64,000 nt of DNA from Micromonospora wenchangensis. Its GTDB lineage: Bacteria > Actinomycetota > Actinomycetes > Mycobacteriales > Micromonosporaceae. The position numbers and the translations under genes are program-made. This document shows positions 17,381-25,781 of the stretch, in pieces. The number at the start of each line of letters is the position of its first letter. The first letter of the stretch is position 1. The stretch is taken from positions 1 through 64,000 of the forward strand of contig NZ_MZMV01000026.1 of assembly GCF_002210435.1 (NCBI RefSeq), given 5' to 3'. The notes beneath the pieces are model-generated. The model did no database searches and had not been told where the DNA came from. It worked only from the letters and a program-made list of their open reading frames with translations.

Positions 17381-17423
17381 GATCTTGGAGGGAACCGGCC
17401 CAGGGGCACTTCCCTCCAAGATC
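17381..17423. terminator. Hairpin between convergent genes (third hairpin type)
   Basis: A perfect 14-bp stem (GATCTTGGAGGGAA at 17381-17394, complement at 17410-17423) encloses a 15-base loop. It begins 13 bases after the lipoprotein stop and ends 27 bases before the convergent gene, so it probably ends both transcripts. Confidence 0.7.
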
Positions 17424-17449
17424 ACGGTGGAAGGCAGAAACGGCGTGGG

Positions 17450-18148
17450 TCAGAGGTCGGTGACCCGGATGCCGGCGTGCGCCCGGTAGCGCTTGTTGAT
17501 GGCGATCAGGTTGGCGGTGAACGCCTCGATCTGGTGGGCGTTGCGCAGCCGGCCGGCGTAGATGCCACGCATACCGGGGATACGGGCGGCCAACGCGCCG
17601 ACGATGTCGACCAGTTCCCGATCCTCGGTGCAGATCAGCACGTCGAGGTCGATCCGGTCGATCTCCGGGTCGGCCAGCAGCGGCGCGCTGACGTGGTTGA
17701 ACGCCGCACAGACCCGGGAGTCGGGCAGCAGGGCCGCCGCCTGCTGCACCGCGCTGCCCTCGGCGACCGGCAGCGCGTACGGGCCCTGCCTGTCGAAACC
17801 GAGCGGGTTCACGCAGTCCACGACGATCTTGCCGGCCAGTGGTCCGGCCAGCGCGCCCACAGTGGCCGCGTGCCCGTCCCACGGCACCGCGACGACCACC
17901 ACGTCGCTACGGCGGGCCACCTCGTCGTTGTCCGCGCCGGTCACGTCGACCCCGGCGGGCAGCCGGGGCAGCGCGGCGATCTCCGCCGCCGCCTCGGCCG
18001 CCCGGTCGGCGGACCGGGACCCGATCAGCACCCGCTGGCCGGCACGGGCGAACCGGTAGGCCAGCCCCCGTCCCTGGTCGCCGGTGCCGCCGATGATGCC
18101 GACGGTCAGCCCGGACACGTCGGGGAGGGTGCTCGCGTCGTATGCCAT
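17450..18148 (-). CDS. npdG: F420-dependent NADP oxidoreductase (NpdG/Fno-type)
   Basis: The 232-residue protein has an N-terminal NADP-binding Rossmann motif GIIGGTGDQGRG (about 17-28), LIGSRSADRA (2'-phosphate-binding SR), VVVAVPWDGH and KIVVDCVNPLGF. It has the length and pattern of NADPH:F420 oxidoreductases, which transfer hydride between NADPH and the deazaflavin F420. The ATG at 18148 is used; the frame extends further upstream but without family character. Same strand as the RNB gene, 113 bases downstream of it. Confidence 0.88.
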   Translation of the reverse strand: MAYDASTLPDVSGLTVGIIGGTGDQGRGLAYRFARAGQRVLIGSRSADRAAEAAAEIAALPRLPAGVDVTGADNDEVARRSDVVVVAVPWDGHAATVGALAGPLAGKIVVDCVNPLGFDRQGPYALPVAEGSAVQQAAALLPDSRVCAAFNHVSAPLLADPEIDRIDLDVLICTEDRELVDIVGALAARIPGMRGIYAGRLRNAHQIEAFTANLIAINKRYRAHAGIRVTDL

Positions 18149-18261
18149 GGCGTCATCCTCGCAAACCGCCACGCCACCAGCGGCGCAAGGCGCTGTGACG
18201 CTGACCGCCCCGCCGTGCGGCACCGCCCCGGGCCGGACGGCGGGACCCGCCGGGGCCGGGT

Positions 18262-19692
18262 TCAGGCCCGCTCGAAGAGCACCTTGCGGCCGACCGGGTC
18301 GGCGGTGACCAGGCGTACGGTGACCCGCTCACCCCGCGGCAGCTCCCCGGTGCAGCGGGCCCGTACCGGCGGATCGTCCAACGCCACCGTCCCGCCGGGG
18401 ACCCGGCCGGGCTTCGCCGGGCCGTTCGGGGGCGCGTCGGCGTCCAGCACCGCCGCCGAGAACGTCTCCCCCACCCGGTGCTCCAGCAGCACCGCCTCGG
18501 CCAGGTCGATCGCGCCCCGGGTGGCCGCACCCGCCGTCCGGTCGGTCGAGGCCATCACCTCCGGCAGCCGGGGCAGCGCCGACCGGGCCCACTCCGGCAC
18601 GTCGCGGCCCTCGTGCAGGGCCAGGCACACCTCCGTGGCGTACCGGTCGGCCAGCCGGCGCAGCGGGGCGGTGACGTGGGCGTACGCGGCGGCCACCCCG
18701 CCGTGTTCCGGCTGCTCCGGCAGCTCACCGTCGAACGCCGTGTACGCCGCGCCGCGCATCAGCTCGGCCGCCTGGTCGACGAAGGCGGCGGCCCGGGGTC
18801 GGGAGGCGTCCAACCCGGCCAGCACCTCGCCGACCCGTACCCCGTCCGGCCAGTGCACGCCCAGCGGGGCCGCCGCCGCGCGCAGCCGGGCCACCGCCTC
18901 CGGTTTCGGGGCCGGCATGGTGCGCAGCAGCCCGATCCGGCCGGCCAGCATGATGTCCGCCGCCGCCATCCCGGTGAGCAGGGAGATCTGGGCGTTGTGG
19001 TCCTCCATCGGGCCGGGACCGCGCAGCACCAGCCGCCACCCGTCCCCGTCGGGTTCGACGTCCTGCTCGGGCAGCGGCAGGTTGACCGCGCCCCGGCGCA
19101 GGCCACGGGCGGTGAGCAGGGCGCCGATCTCGGGCAGCAGCGCGATCGGGTCGGGCAGCAGGCCGGCGTCGGCGGCCACCTGCACGCCCGGGTAGTCCAG
19201 CTTGGCGCGGCTGCGTACCAGGGCACGTTCCAGCCCGACGGCGACGGTGGCCCCGTCGGCGTCGAGGTCGATGGTCCACAGCACGGCCGCCCGGTCGACG
19301 TCGGGCAGCAGGCTGGCGGCACCCTCGCTGAGGGTGTGCGGATGCAGCGGCACGTTGCCGTCGGGCAGGTAGACGGTCTGCCCGCGCCGCCAGGTCTCCT
19401 CCTCCAGCGGCCCGCCGGGACGTACGTGGGTGGCGACGTCGGCGATGGCGTACCGCACCCGGTAGCCGCCGGGCCGACGGCTGAGGTGCATCGCCTGGTC
19501 CAGGTCGCGGGAGGTGGCGGGGTCGACCGTGACGAACGGGACGTCGGTACGGTCGGCCACGGCGGGCGGTGGGGCGTCGGCCGCCTCGTCCGCCTCGCGC
19601 TGCGCCGCGGCCGGGAAACTGTCAGGCAGTCCCAGCTCACGGCGCAGCGCGCCGAAGTCGATGCGGGGCGCGAGCACACGTCGGATGACCAC
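18262..19692 (-). CDS. RNB-domain ribonuclease (RNase II/R family)
   Basis: The 476-residue protein is mostly an RNB catalytic domain. The metal-binding cluster is VDPATSRDLDQA, giving Asp57, Asp63 and Asp65, with Gln where E. coli RNase II has its fourth Asp. Further motifs are YAIADVATHV, LPDGNVPLHPHTLSEGAASLLP and YAHVTAPLRRLADR. It lacks the N-terminal cold-shock domains of RNase R and has only a short C-terminal S1-like stretch, as in other compact actinobacterial RNB proteins. It is a predicted 3'-5' exoribonuclease. Start is GTG at 19692. Confidence 0.9.
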   Translation of the reverse strand: MVIRRVLAPRIDFGALRRELGLPDSFPAAAQREADEAADAPPPAVADRTDVPFVTVDPATSRDLDQAMHLSRRPGGYRVRYAIADVATHVRPGGPLEEETWRRGQTVYLPDGNVPLHPHTLSEGAASLLPDVDRAAVLWTIDLDADGATVAVGLERALVRSRAKLDYPGVQVAADAGLLPDPIALLPEIGALLTARGLRRGAVNLPLPEQDVEPDGDGWRLVLRGPGPMEDHNAQISLLTGMAAADIMLAGRIGLLRTMPAPKPEAVARLRAAAAPLGVHWPDGVRVGEVLAGLDASRPRAAAFVDQAAELMRGAAYTAFDGELPEQPEHGGVAAAYAHVTAPLRRLADRYATEVCLALHEGRDVPEWARSALPRLPEVMASTDRTAGAATRGAIDLAEAVLLEHRVGETFSAAVLDADAPPNGPAKPGRVPGGTVALDDPPVRARCTGELPRGERVTVRLVTADPVGRKVLFERA

Positions 19693-19757
19693 GGGTCAAT
19701 CCTGGCAGCGTGCCGCGTGATCCGCTCTCCGGCGGGCGGGCCGCGGGCTCCGTACGG

Positions 19758-20750
19758 TCAGCCGGTGGCCTTGCGGGCGCGCGCCGGTGCGGTGGCCCGC
19801 GCCGCCGCCGTCCGCGCGGGTGCCTTACGGGCGGTTGCCTTGCGGGCGGTGGCCTTGCGGGCGGTCGTGCCCGTGGTCTTCGTCGCCGCCGTCTTGCGGG
19901 CGGTCGTCGCGCTCGTCTTCCGGGCCGGCGCCGCCTTCGCGGTCGACTTCGACGCGGGGGCGGTCCTGGCGGTCGACTTGCGGGCCGGGGCCTTCGTGGC
20001 GGCGGTCTTCTTCGCGGGCGTGGCCTTCTTCGCCGCCGTGGTCCTCTTCGCCACCGTGGTCTTCTTCGCGGGCGTGGCCCTCTTCGCGGGCGTGCTCTTG
20101 CGGGCCGCCGTCGTCTTCGCGGGCGTCGTCTTCTTCACGGCCGTGGTCTTCCTGGCGGCCGTGCTCTTCGCGGCGGGTGTCGTCTTCCTGCCGGGTGACG
20201 TCTTCTTCACGGCCGTGGCCTTCTTGGCTGCCGTCCGGGCGGTCGCGGTGGTCTTCTTCGCCGCCGCCGCGGTCGTCCGCTTCGCCGTGGTGGTCTTCTT
20301 CGCCGCCGTGCTCCGGGCGGCGGCCGTGGTCTTCTTCGCCGCCCCGGCGGTCTTACGGGCGGCGGTGGTGGTCTTGCTGGCGGCCTTCTTCGCCGGGGCC
20401 TTCGTCGCCGTGGACCTCGACGCGGGTGCCTTCGACGCGGCGCTGCGGGCCGCCGGCGCCTTCTTCGCCGTCGACTTCGAGGCGGGAGCCTTCGACGCGG
20501 TGCTCCTGGCGGCCGGGGCCTTCGTCGCCGTGCGGGTCGCCGTCTTCCTGGCGGTGCCGGTGGACGGGGTCCGGCCCGAGCCAGCGCCCGCCGCGCTCGC
20601 CGTGGCCCGGCCGGCCGACGCCTTGCGGGCTGCGGCCGTGGTCGTGGTCGAGCGGCGGGCCGCGGTGCTCCGGGTCGCGCCTGCGGTCCGTTGCGCGGCG
20701 GCGGTCTTCGTCGCGGCCGGGCGGGTGGTGGCCTTTGCTGCTTCGGCCAT
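19758..20750 (-). CDS. Histone H1-like Lys/Ala/Thr-rich nucleoid protein
   Basis: The 330-residue protein is built almost wholly of Ala, Lys, Thr, Arg, Ser and Pro in short KxPA/KKT/ARK repeats, like eukaryotic H1 tails and the C-terminus of mycobacterial HupB. There is no N-terminal HU fold: it starts MAEAAKATTRPAATK and is repetitive from about residue 20 to the end. It is presumably intrinsically disordered and binds DNA non-specifically. AAGGAGGG precedes the ATG at 20750; the open frame upstream to 21020 overlaps another gene. Repeat copies probably vary between strains. Confidence 0.87.
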   Translation of the reverse strand: MAEAAKATTRPAATKTAAAQRTAGATRSTAARRSTTTTAAARKASAGRATASAAGAGSGRTPSTGTARKTATRTATKAPAARSTASKAPASKSTAKKAPAARSAASKAPASRSTATKAPAKKAASKTTTAARKTAGAAKKTTAAARSTAAKKTTTAKRTTAAAAKKTTATARTAAKKATAVKKTSPGRKTTPAAKSTAARKTTAVKKTTPAKTTAARKSTPAKRATPAKKTTVAKRTTAAKKATPAKKTAATKAPARKSTARTAPASKSTAKAAPARKTSATTARKTAATKTTGTTARKATARKATARKAPARTAAARATAPARARKATG

Positions 20751-20832
20751 CTCGGTTCCCTCCTTGGGGACATGCTCCCGCGTGCCTCCCCACGGAGGCA
20801 CGGAGTCCTCGACGCGGGCCGTCCCGCGCCGT

Positions 20833-21036
20833 TCAGTTGCCCTCCCCGGCCCAGCGGGCGTCTTCGGCCTCCCACGCCTCGTTACGCTCCTGCACCTTCT
20901 GCAGGGCGTTCTCCGCGTCGGCAGCCGAGGGATACGGTCCGAGAACGTGCTTGGCAGGGCACACGTCGGCATCGGTCTCGACCCGGTGGTGTCGGGTGCA
21001 CCAGTAGTAGTGCCCACCACTTCCGCTGTCGTTCAT
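20833..21036 (-). CDS. Small conserved SPOR-like protein next to the H1-like gene
   Basis: The 67-residue protein begins MNDSGSGGHYYWCTRHHRVE. Cys/His residues occur in WCTRHHR and VCPAKH, followed by LGPYPSAADAENALQKVQERNEAW, which resembles the last strand and helix of SPOR-type domains. The start at 21036 is the only sensible one. It lies 82 bases upstream of the H1-like gene on the same strand, so the two may be co-transcribed. The role is unknown; the Cys/His pattern could bind zinc. Confidence 0.72.
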   Translation of the reverse strand: MNDSGSGGHYYWCTRHHRVETDADVCPAKHVLGPYPSAADAENALQKVQERNEAWEAEDARWAGEGN

Positions 21037-21295
21037 GAGATCACTGTGCACCGGGCGCAGCCCGACCGCCACCGGATCGCCGCAATTGGTCGCGACCACA
21101 TCCACAGTAGACGTGCTCGCCGGCCCCGGGGGCGAAACCGCGAAATCCGTCCCGACCTGCCCGGACGTCACCGGAACCACCCCCGGCGACACCGCGTCGG
21201 CCCGGGTTGCGGGGCCTCCGCGACGCCGCGCGGGATGGGCCGGAAAGCCGGTGGTACGACGCCGGACACCCCCGGCAGAATCGAGCTTCGTGATC

Positions 21296-22552
21296 ATGAC
21301 GGGGACGTGTCCGCACTGCGCCACGGCGACGGTGTCCATCCGTACGGCGATGCCCTGGTGCCCGGACTGCGAGTGGAACCTGGACGGCTACGACCCGGGA
21401 CGGCAGGCACCCGAGTTCGGCTGGGGACGGGTCGACAGGCGTACCCATCGGATCGCCGCCCGGCTGAACCGTCGGCAGTACGCCGTGCTCGTGGACCGCC
21501 CGCTGGAGTCGACCGGGCCGGGGACGGCGGGAGCGGTGACGGCGGTCGTCTCGCTGCTGCTGACGGTCGGGGTGCTGGCACTGGCCGGACTCGGTTGCTG
21601 GCTGCTCTTCGCGTACCCCTTTCCGAATGTCGCGGTCCTCCTCGGGGTGGCGCTGATCGCGCTGGCGGTGGTGCTGCGGCCCCGGTTCGGGCGGCTCGAT
21701 GCCGAGCTGGAGGTGCTCGACCGTTCGCAGGCGCCGGAACTGCACGCGCTGGTCGCGCAGGTCGCGGCGGCGATCGGCGCGCCCGTGCCGCAGGTGGTCG
21801 GGGTGGACGGCAGCTTCAACGCGTACTCGACGGCGGTGGGGTTGCGGCGGCGGCGGGTGCTCTGTCTCGGGCTACCGCTGTGGGGTGCCCTCGACGGGGC
21901 GCAGCGGGTCGCGCTGATCGGTCACGAACTGGCGCACTTCGTCAACGGTGACGTACGCCGGCTGCTGGTCACCCAGCCCGCACTGACGATGCTCGGTGAC
22001 GCCGCCGACCTGCTCCGGCCGTCCCCCGCCCGCCGCGCCGACGGGTTGCTGGAGATGGTCGGCGAGGCGGTGGGCCGGGCGATGTCGTGGGTGTTGTCCC
22101 GGCTGCTCTTCGGCGTCCACCTGCTGCTGGTCTGGACGGCGTTGCGGGACAGCCAGCGAGCCGAGTACCTGGCCGACGAGTTGGCCGCCCGGGCGGCGGG
22201 CACCGACGGCGTACGCGACCTGCTCGACGTCCTGCTCAGCGGGGACGCGGTGGACAGGGTGGTGCGGCAGGCGTCCCGGGCCGGGGAGGGGCCGGCGGCG
22301 TGGCGGTCGGGGGTGGCGCTGGCCCGGACGGCGGCGGCCGCGCGCATGCCGCTGGTCCGCCAACTGTCGGTCCGCGACGAGGCGTCGCTGTTCGCCGCGC
22401 ACCCGCCGGCCGGGCTGCGCCACCGGATGCTCACCGCCCGCACCCCGCAGGAGCCGACGGTGACGCTGGACGGGAGGCGGATGGAGCGGCTCGACGTGGA
22501 GCTGACCCGGCACTTCGACCGGACGGCCCGGACCGTGGTCTGGTCCGGCTGA
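21296..22552 (+). CDS. M48-family zinc metallopeptidase with N-terminal zinc ribbon
   Basis: The 418-residue protein has an N-terminal CPHC-x13-CPDC zinc ribbon (Cys5, 8, 22, 25). Two membrane helices follow (about 78-100 and 108-128), then an M48 catalytic domain with HELAHF (His210, Glu211, His214) and the third-ligand helix YLADELAAR. This is the HtpX/CAAX-protease-like layout, with a membrane-anchored active site facing the cytoplasm. ATG 21296 is chosen; a GTG two codons earlier is possible. The 260 bases upstream, towards the divergent small gene, hold no recognised feature. Confidence 0.9.
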   Translation: MTGTCPHCATATVSIRTAMPWCPDCEWNLDGYDPGRQAPEFGWGRVDRRTHRIAARLNRRQYAVLVDRPLESTGPGTAGAVTAVVSLLLTVGVLALAGLGCWLLFAYPFPNVAVLLGVALIALAVVLRPRFGRLDAELEVLDRSQAPELHALVAQVAAAIGAPVPQVVGVDGSFNAYSTAVGLRRRRVLCLGLPLWGALDGAQRVALIGHELAHFVNGDVRRLLVTQPALTMLGDAADLLRPSPARRADGLLEMVGEAVGRAMSWVLSRLLFGVHLLLVWTALRDSQRAEYLADELAARAAGTDGVRDLLDVLLSGDAVDRVVRQASRAGEGPAAWRSGVALARTAAAARMPLVRQLSVRDEASLFAAHPPAGLRHRMLTARTPQEPTVTLDGRRMERLDVELTRHFDRTARTVVWSG

Positions 22553-22882
22553 GCCGTCGTCCGCGGTGTCGACGGTCGGGACGGTCGTCGGGCCGGGACC
22601 CGCGGGGGCTGGCGGATCAGGGACTTCCGGCCCTACCGCCCGAACCAGGTACTTGGTATCAGCTCACGCCCGGATGGACCATCCCTCGGCCTGGCCCTCT
22701 TGACGGGACCGCCGGCCGCTGCGGGTCGGCCGGACAGCCCCGATGCGGCGGCCCCGAGTGCGACCGACCCGGGGTGTGTGCGAGCCTCGTCAGACCTCTT
22801 GCGGCGCTGCCATCACCCGCCACCTGGGTGGGACGACGACGATGTCGACGGCGCCGCCCTGCCGAACCGGGAGAACACCACC
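22553..22882. other. Gene-free stretch of 330 bases
   Basis: The region lies between the M48 gene and the roadblock pair. I found no ORF with coding character, no strong hairpin and no convincing promoter; a TTGACG near 22699 has no matching -10. It presumably contains the promoter of the roadblock genes. Confidence 0.5.
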
Positions 22883-23254
22883 GTGGCTAGCCTGGACGTC
22901 GCCCTGAAGAACGCGATGAACATCGACGGAGCGATCGGGGTGGCGCTCGTCGACTACAGCAGCGGCATGACCCTCGGCGTGGCCGGTGGCACCGGCGAGA
23001 TCGATCTGACCGTCGCCGCCGCCGGCAACACCGACGTCGTCCGCGCCAAGATGCGCACCCTGGAGATGCTCAAGATCGAGGACGAGATCGAGGACATCCT
23101 GATCACCCTCGGCAGCCAGTACCACCTGATCCGCCCGCTGACCGGCCGCACCGGCAAGGGCCTCTTCCTCTACCTGATGGTGAGCAAGAGCCGGGCCAAC
23201 CTGGCGATGGCCCGGCACCAGTTGCGCACCATCGAGGAGAGCCTGGAACTGTGA
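22883..23254 (+). CDS. Roadblock/LC7-type protein (first of pair)
   Basis: The 123-residue protein has the short alpha/beta fold of roadblock/LC7 proteins: VALKNAMNIDGAIGVALVDYSSGMTLG at the start (in two halves), then AAAGNTDVVRAKMRTLEML, IEDILITLGSQYHLIRPL and a closing FLYLMVSKSRANLAMARHQL. Such proteins (MglB-like) dimerise and modulate small GTPases. Start GTG 22883 has GGGAG nine bases upstream. Its stop overlaps the next gene's start by four bases (GTGA). Confidence 0.8.
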   Translation: MASLDVALKNAMNIDGAIGVALVDYSSGMTLGVAGGTGEIDLTVAAAGNTDVVRAKMRTLEMLKIEDEIEDILITLGSQYHLIRPLTGRTGKGLFLYLMVSKSRANLAMARHQLRTIEESLEL

Positions 23255-23748
23255 CCGCAGACAAGACCGAGACCATCCTGCCCCGGCGCTCGGCCCGCGC
23301 CGCCCGCGCCGCCACCCCACCCGCCGCCCGGCCGCTTCCGCCGTCGCTGGCCGGGGACCGCTCGCTGCCGTACCCGGCGATCAGTCGTGAGCTGGCGGAG
23401 TTGCGGCACGAGATCCCCGGGGTGCACGGCTGTGTCCTGGGTGGCGTCGACGGCCTGCTCATCACGCACAACCTGCAGAACGAGGTGGACCCGAACGACC
23501 TGGCCGCGCTCGCCGCGACCACCTTCGGCCTGGGCCGGCAGGTCGGCATGCGGCTCGGCCAGGGCGACTTCCAACAGTCGACGGTCCGCAACCAGGGCGG
23601 CTACCTGAGCGTCTACGCGGTCAGCGAGCAGGCCCTGCTCGCCGTGATCGGCACGGACTCCGTCAACGTCGCCCGGCTGCACCTGCACGCCCCGGGGGTG
23701 GCCGGCCGCATCGCGGCGCTGCTGACCCGGGTTCCGACCGAGGCCTGA
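23251..23748 (+). CDS. Roadblock/LC7 domain protein (second of pair)
   Basis: The 165-residue protein carries an N-terminal Arg/Ala/Pro-rich tail of about 35 residues, then a roadblock domain: LAELRHEIPGVHGCVLGGVDG, LAALAATTFGLGRQVG, YLSVYAVSEQALLAVIG, and a helix to the end. In conservon (cvn) loci such proteins partner a GTPase, a DUF742 protein and a sensor kinase, none of which is nearby. Four-base overlap with the preceding gene suggests a heterodimeric pair. Confidence 0.85.
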   Translation: MTADKTETILPRRSARAARAATPPAARPLPPSLAGDRSLPYPAISRELAELRHEIPGVHGCVLGGVDGLLITHNLQNEVDPNDLAALAATTFGLGRQVGMRLGQGDFQQSTVRNQGGYLSVYAVSEQALLAVIGTDSVNVARLHLHAPGVAGRIAALLTRVPTEA

Positions 23749-23755
23749 CCCGCGC

Positions 23756-23791
23756 GGCGGGGGCACGGCCGAGCACGCCGTGCCCCCCGCC
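23756..23791 (+). terminator. Terminator hairpin after the roadblock pair
   Basis: A 14-bp GC stem (23756-23769 with 23777-23791, one bulged C) encloses a 7-base loop and begins eight bases after the stop codon. Confidence 0.6.
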
Positions 23792-24003
23792 GTACGGGAC
23801 GGGGACCCGATCTAACGGGCGAATCCCGACCTCTGTCCACACTCCACCGCACCAGCCGACCAGACCCCCTGGAACTGGCTTTTCCGAAATAGTCTCCACT
23901 GCGGGAAATAGTAATCCCAGACAGGCCGAAAACGCGCGACACGGCAACGATACTTGACCGCGAAAGTAACTACGTCGACACATATTTCTGATCAAGTCGA
24001 CGC

Positions 24004-25623
24004 ATGCGACTCTCCGTATCCGCACCTGCGACGCGGGCCACGCGTCGGCGATTTCTGCTGCTGTCAGGGCTGCTCGCGATGGCCGCCCCCCTGGTAGCCA
24101 CCCCCGCCGAGGCAGAGCGTGCCGTCGGCTCCGGCGTCACCATGCCCACCTGCGCCTGGTCGTCGAAGTACGGGGCGACGAGCCTGAACGCCTACTGGCC
24201 GGACACCGCCGCCACCTACTGGTCGACCATCTATCCGGTCACGCCGGGCCTGGAAATCACCCTTTCCGGGGTCTTTCCCGACGCCAGGTACGCATCATTC
24301 AACGTGTACGACGACAAGCCCACGTACTTCACCCGCAACGGCGTCAGTTCCAGCATGCCGGATTACCTCATCACACCCGACGCGGGCAGCCAGAATCCGT
24401 GGCAGACCGGTGCCGCGCCGGGTGGGCGGTTCACCCTCACCATCACCCCCGAGGTGGCCTTCGGACAGGCCAACCGGCTGCCCCTGGCCCGGGAGGACGC
24501 CCTGCCCGGCGCGAAGGCGTCGGTCATCTTCCGGGTCTACCTGCCGGCCGGTGGTGACGCGACCGTCGTCCTGCCCACCATGACCCTCACCCTCGACGGG
24601 GTGTCGCAGACCCTGCCGCCCTGCCCCCCGGGAGGCGGCGGCACCCCCACCACCCCCACCACCCCGGCGACCGCGAACGCCCGGGAGGCGGGGCCGTCCG
24701 GCGCGGGCGGTCACGGTGACGGGCCGGGGCATCCCGGCGGACCGGGCGTACCCGGACACCACCCCGGCGGACCGGGCGGGCCCGGCCACCCAGGTGGACC
24801 TGGCCCCGACGGCCCCGGCCATCCCGGTGGACCTGGTGGACCGGGTGGACCGGGCGGGCCCGGTGGGCCCGGTGGGCCCGGAGGACCTGGTGGACCTGGT
24901 GGGCCCGGTGGGCCTGGTGGGCCCGGTGGGCCTGTTGGGCCCGGTGGGCCTGGTGGGCCCGGTGGGCCTGGTGGGCCCGGTGGGCCCGGTGGGCCCGGTG
25001 GGCCCGGTGGGCCTGGGCATCCGGAGGAGACCGGGCAGAAGCTCTTCACCCGGACGTCGGAGGTGGAGAACCTCGCCCCCAATCCGGACAACGCCTACCT
25101 CGGGACCTGGGTCAGCCCGCCCGCCGCGGACCAGGTACTGGTGATCCGGGGTCGGGCACCGAGGGCGGTCACCGGCAACCATCCGGGCGTCTGGCCGCGC
25201 CGGCACGCAGACCTGCGCTACTTCTCGATGTGCACCAACCTCGGCGGCCAGGTCAAGCCCGTCGTGATCAACCGGTTCACCGACGCGCCGGCGAGCCTCG
25301 GCTGCCGCTACGACGACGACACCCGCCTCGACCGGCACGGCTACTACACGTACGTGCTCGGTCGGGAGCAGCAGCGGGCGGCCATCGAGGCGGTGGCCGA
25401 CGCGACCTTCCTGCCGTTCTCCGTCTCCTACCCGGTGGCCCCGCACATGGTGCTGCTGCGGAACCTGCTGCCGGTGGCGGGATTCCCGCACGCCACCCAG
25501 AACGTGCCGGTGGACAGCTCGGCGGAGACCGCCGCCACCGTGATGGGGCCGCACTATCCGCTGCTGAAGGTGTGCTCCCTGGCCAGCCTGGCCGCTGACG
25601 GGGGTCGCGTGTGCACCGCCTGA
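24004..25623 (+). CDS. Exported protein split by a collagen-like Gly-Gly-Pro tract
   Basis: The 539-residue precursor starts with a Tat-like signal (TRRRFLLLSGLLAMAAPLVA, cleavage near AEA). An N-terminal domain of about 190 residues (YASFNVYDDKPTYFTRNG) leads to a Thr/Pro linker. Residues about 236-339 are an almost pure (Gly-Pro-Gly)n tract with occasional His, Asp and Val. A C-terminal domain of about 200 residues follows (WVSPPAADQVLVIRGRAPR, LRYFSMCTNL, FLPFSVSYPVAPHMVLLRNLLP) with four cysteines. N- and C-domains look like halves of one DUF1214-like secreted unit, so the glycine tract is probably an insertion. No Shine-Dalgarno is visible; the upstream 180 bases are AT-rich. Function unknown. 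Confidence 0.82.
   Translation: MRLSVSAPATRATRRRFLLLSGLLAMAAPLVATPAEAERAVGSGVTMPTCAWSSKYGATSLNAYWPDTAATYWSTIYPVTPGLEITLSGVFPDARYASFNVYDDKPTYFTRNGVSSSMPDYLITPDAGSQNPWQTGAAPGGRFTLTITPEVAFGQANRLPLAREDALPGAKASVIFRVYLPAGGDATVVLPTMTLTLDGVSQTLPPCPPGGGGTPTTPTTPATANAREAGPSGAGGHGDGPGHPGGPGVPGHHPGGPGGPGHPGGPGPDGPGHPGGPGGPGGPGGPGGPGGPGGPGGPGGPGGPGGPGGPVGPGGPGGPGGPGGPGGPGGPGGPGGPGHPEETGQKLFTRTSEVENLAPNPDNAYLGTWVSPPAADQVLVIRGRAPRAVTGNHPGVWPRRHADLRYFSMCTNLGGQVKPVVINRFTDAPASLGCRYDDDTRLDRHGYYTYVLGREQQRAAIEAVADATFLPFSVSYPVAPHMVLLRNLLPVAGFPHATQNVPVDSSAETAATVMGPHYPLLKVCSLASLAADGGRVCTA
24711..25020 (+). repeat. Collagen-like coding repeat (9-base GGP unit)
   Basis: About 30 units of GGNGGNCCN encode Gly-Gly-Pro. 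Codons alternate between C- and T-ending forms, so the tract is not a simple homogeneous slip array. Because the unit is nearly self-complementary, the opposite strand also reads as a long Gly-Pro-Pro frame. Confidence 0.85.
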
Positions 25624-25781
25624 GTTGAGCAGACGGGTCGTCCGGGCGTCGACGACGCCCGGACACTCCTGTCGTTGCACACGCCCGATCGGATGCCCGA
25701 CAGCGGTAAACCCTGCACCACCCGCCCAGGGGTGTTACTCCACGGAGAGCCGTTGACGTCCGATGTGCAGGAACGACGTCC

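Noticed and set aside
23815..24003. AT-rich stretch before the collagen-like gene as a sign of horizontal transfer
   Set aside because: Only about 190 bases are affected and the gene itself has normal host codon use; AT-rich promoter DNA is the simpler explanation.
24711..25091. Antisense ORF encoding a canonical Gly-Pro-Pro collagen-like protein
   Set aside because: It is the exact reverse complement of the Gly-Gly-Pro coding tract; the 9-base unit is nearly self-complementary, so a GPP frame is forced. No signal peptide or ribosome site precedes it.
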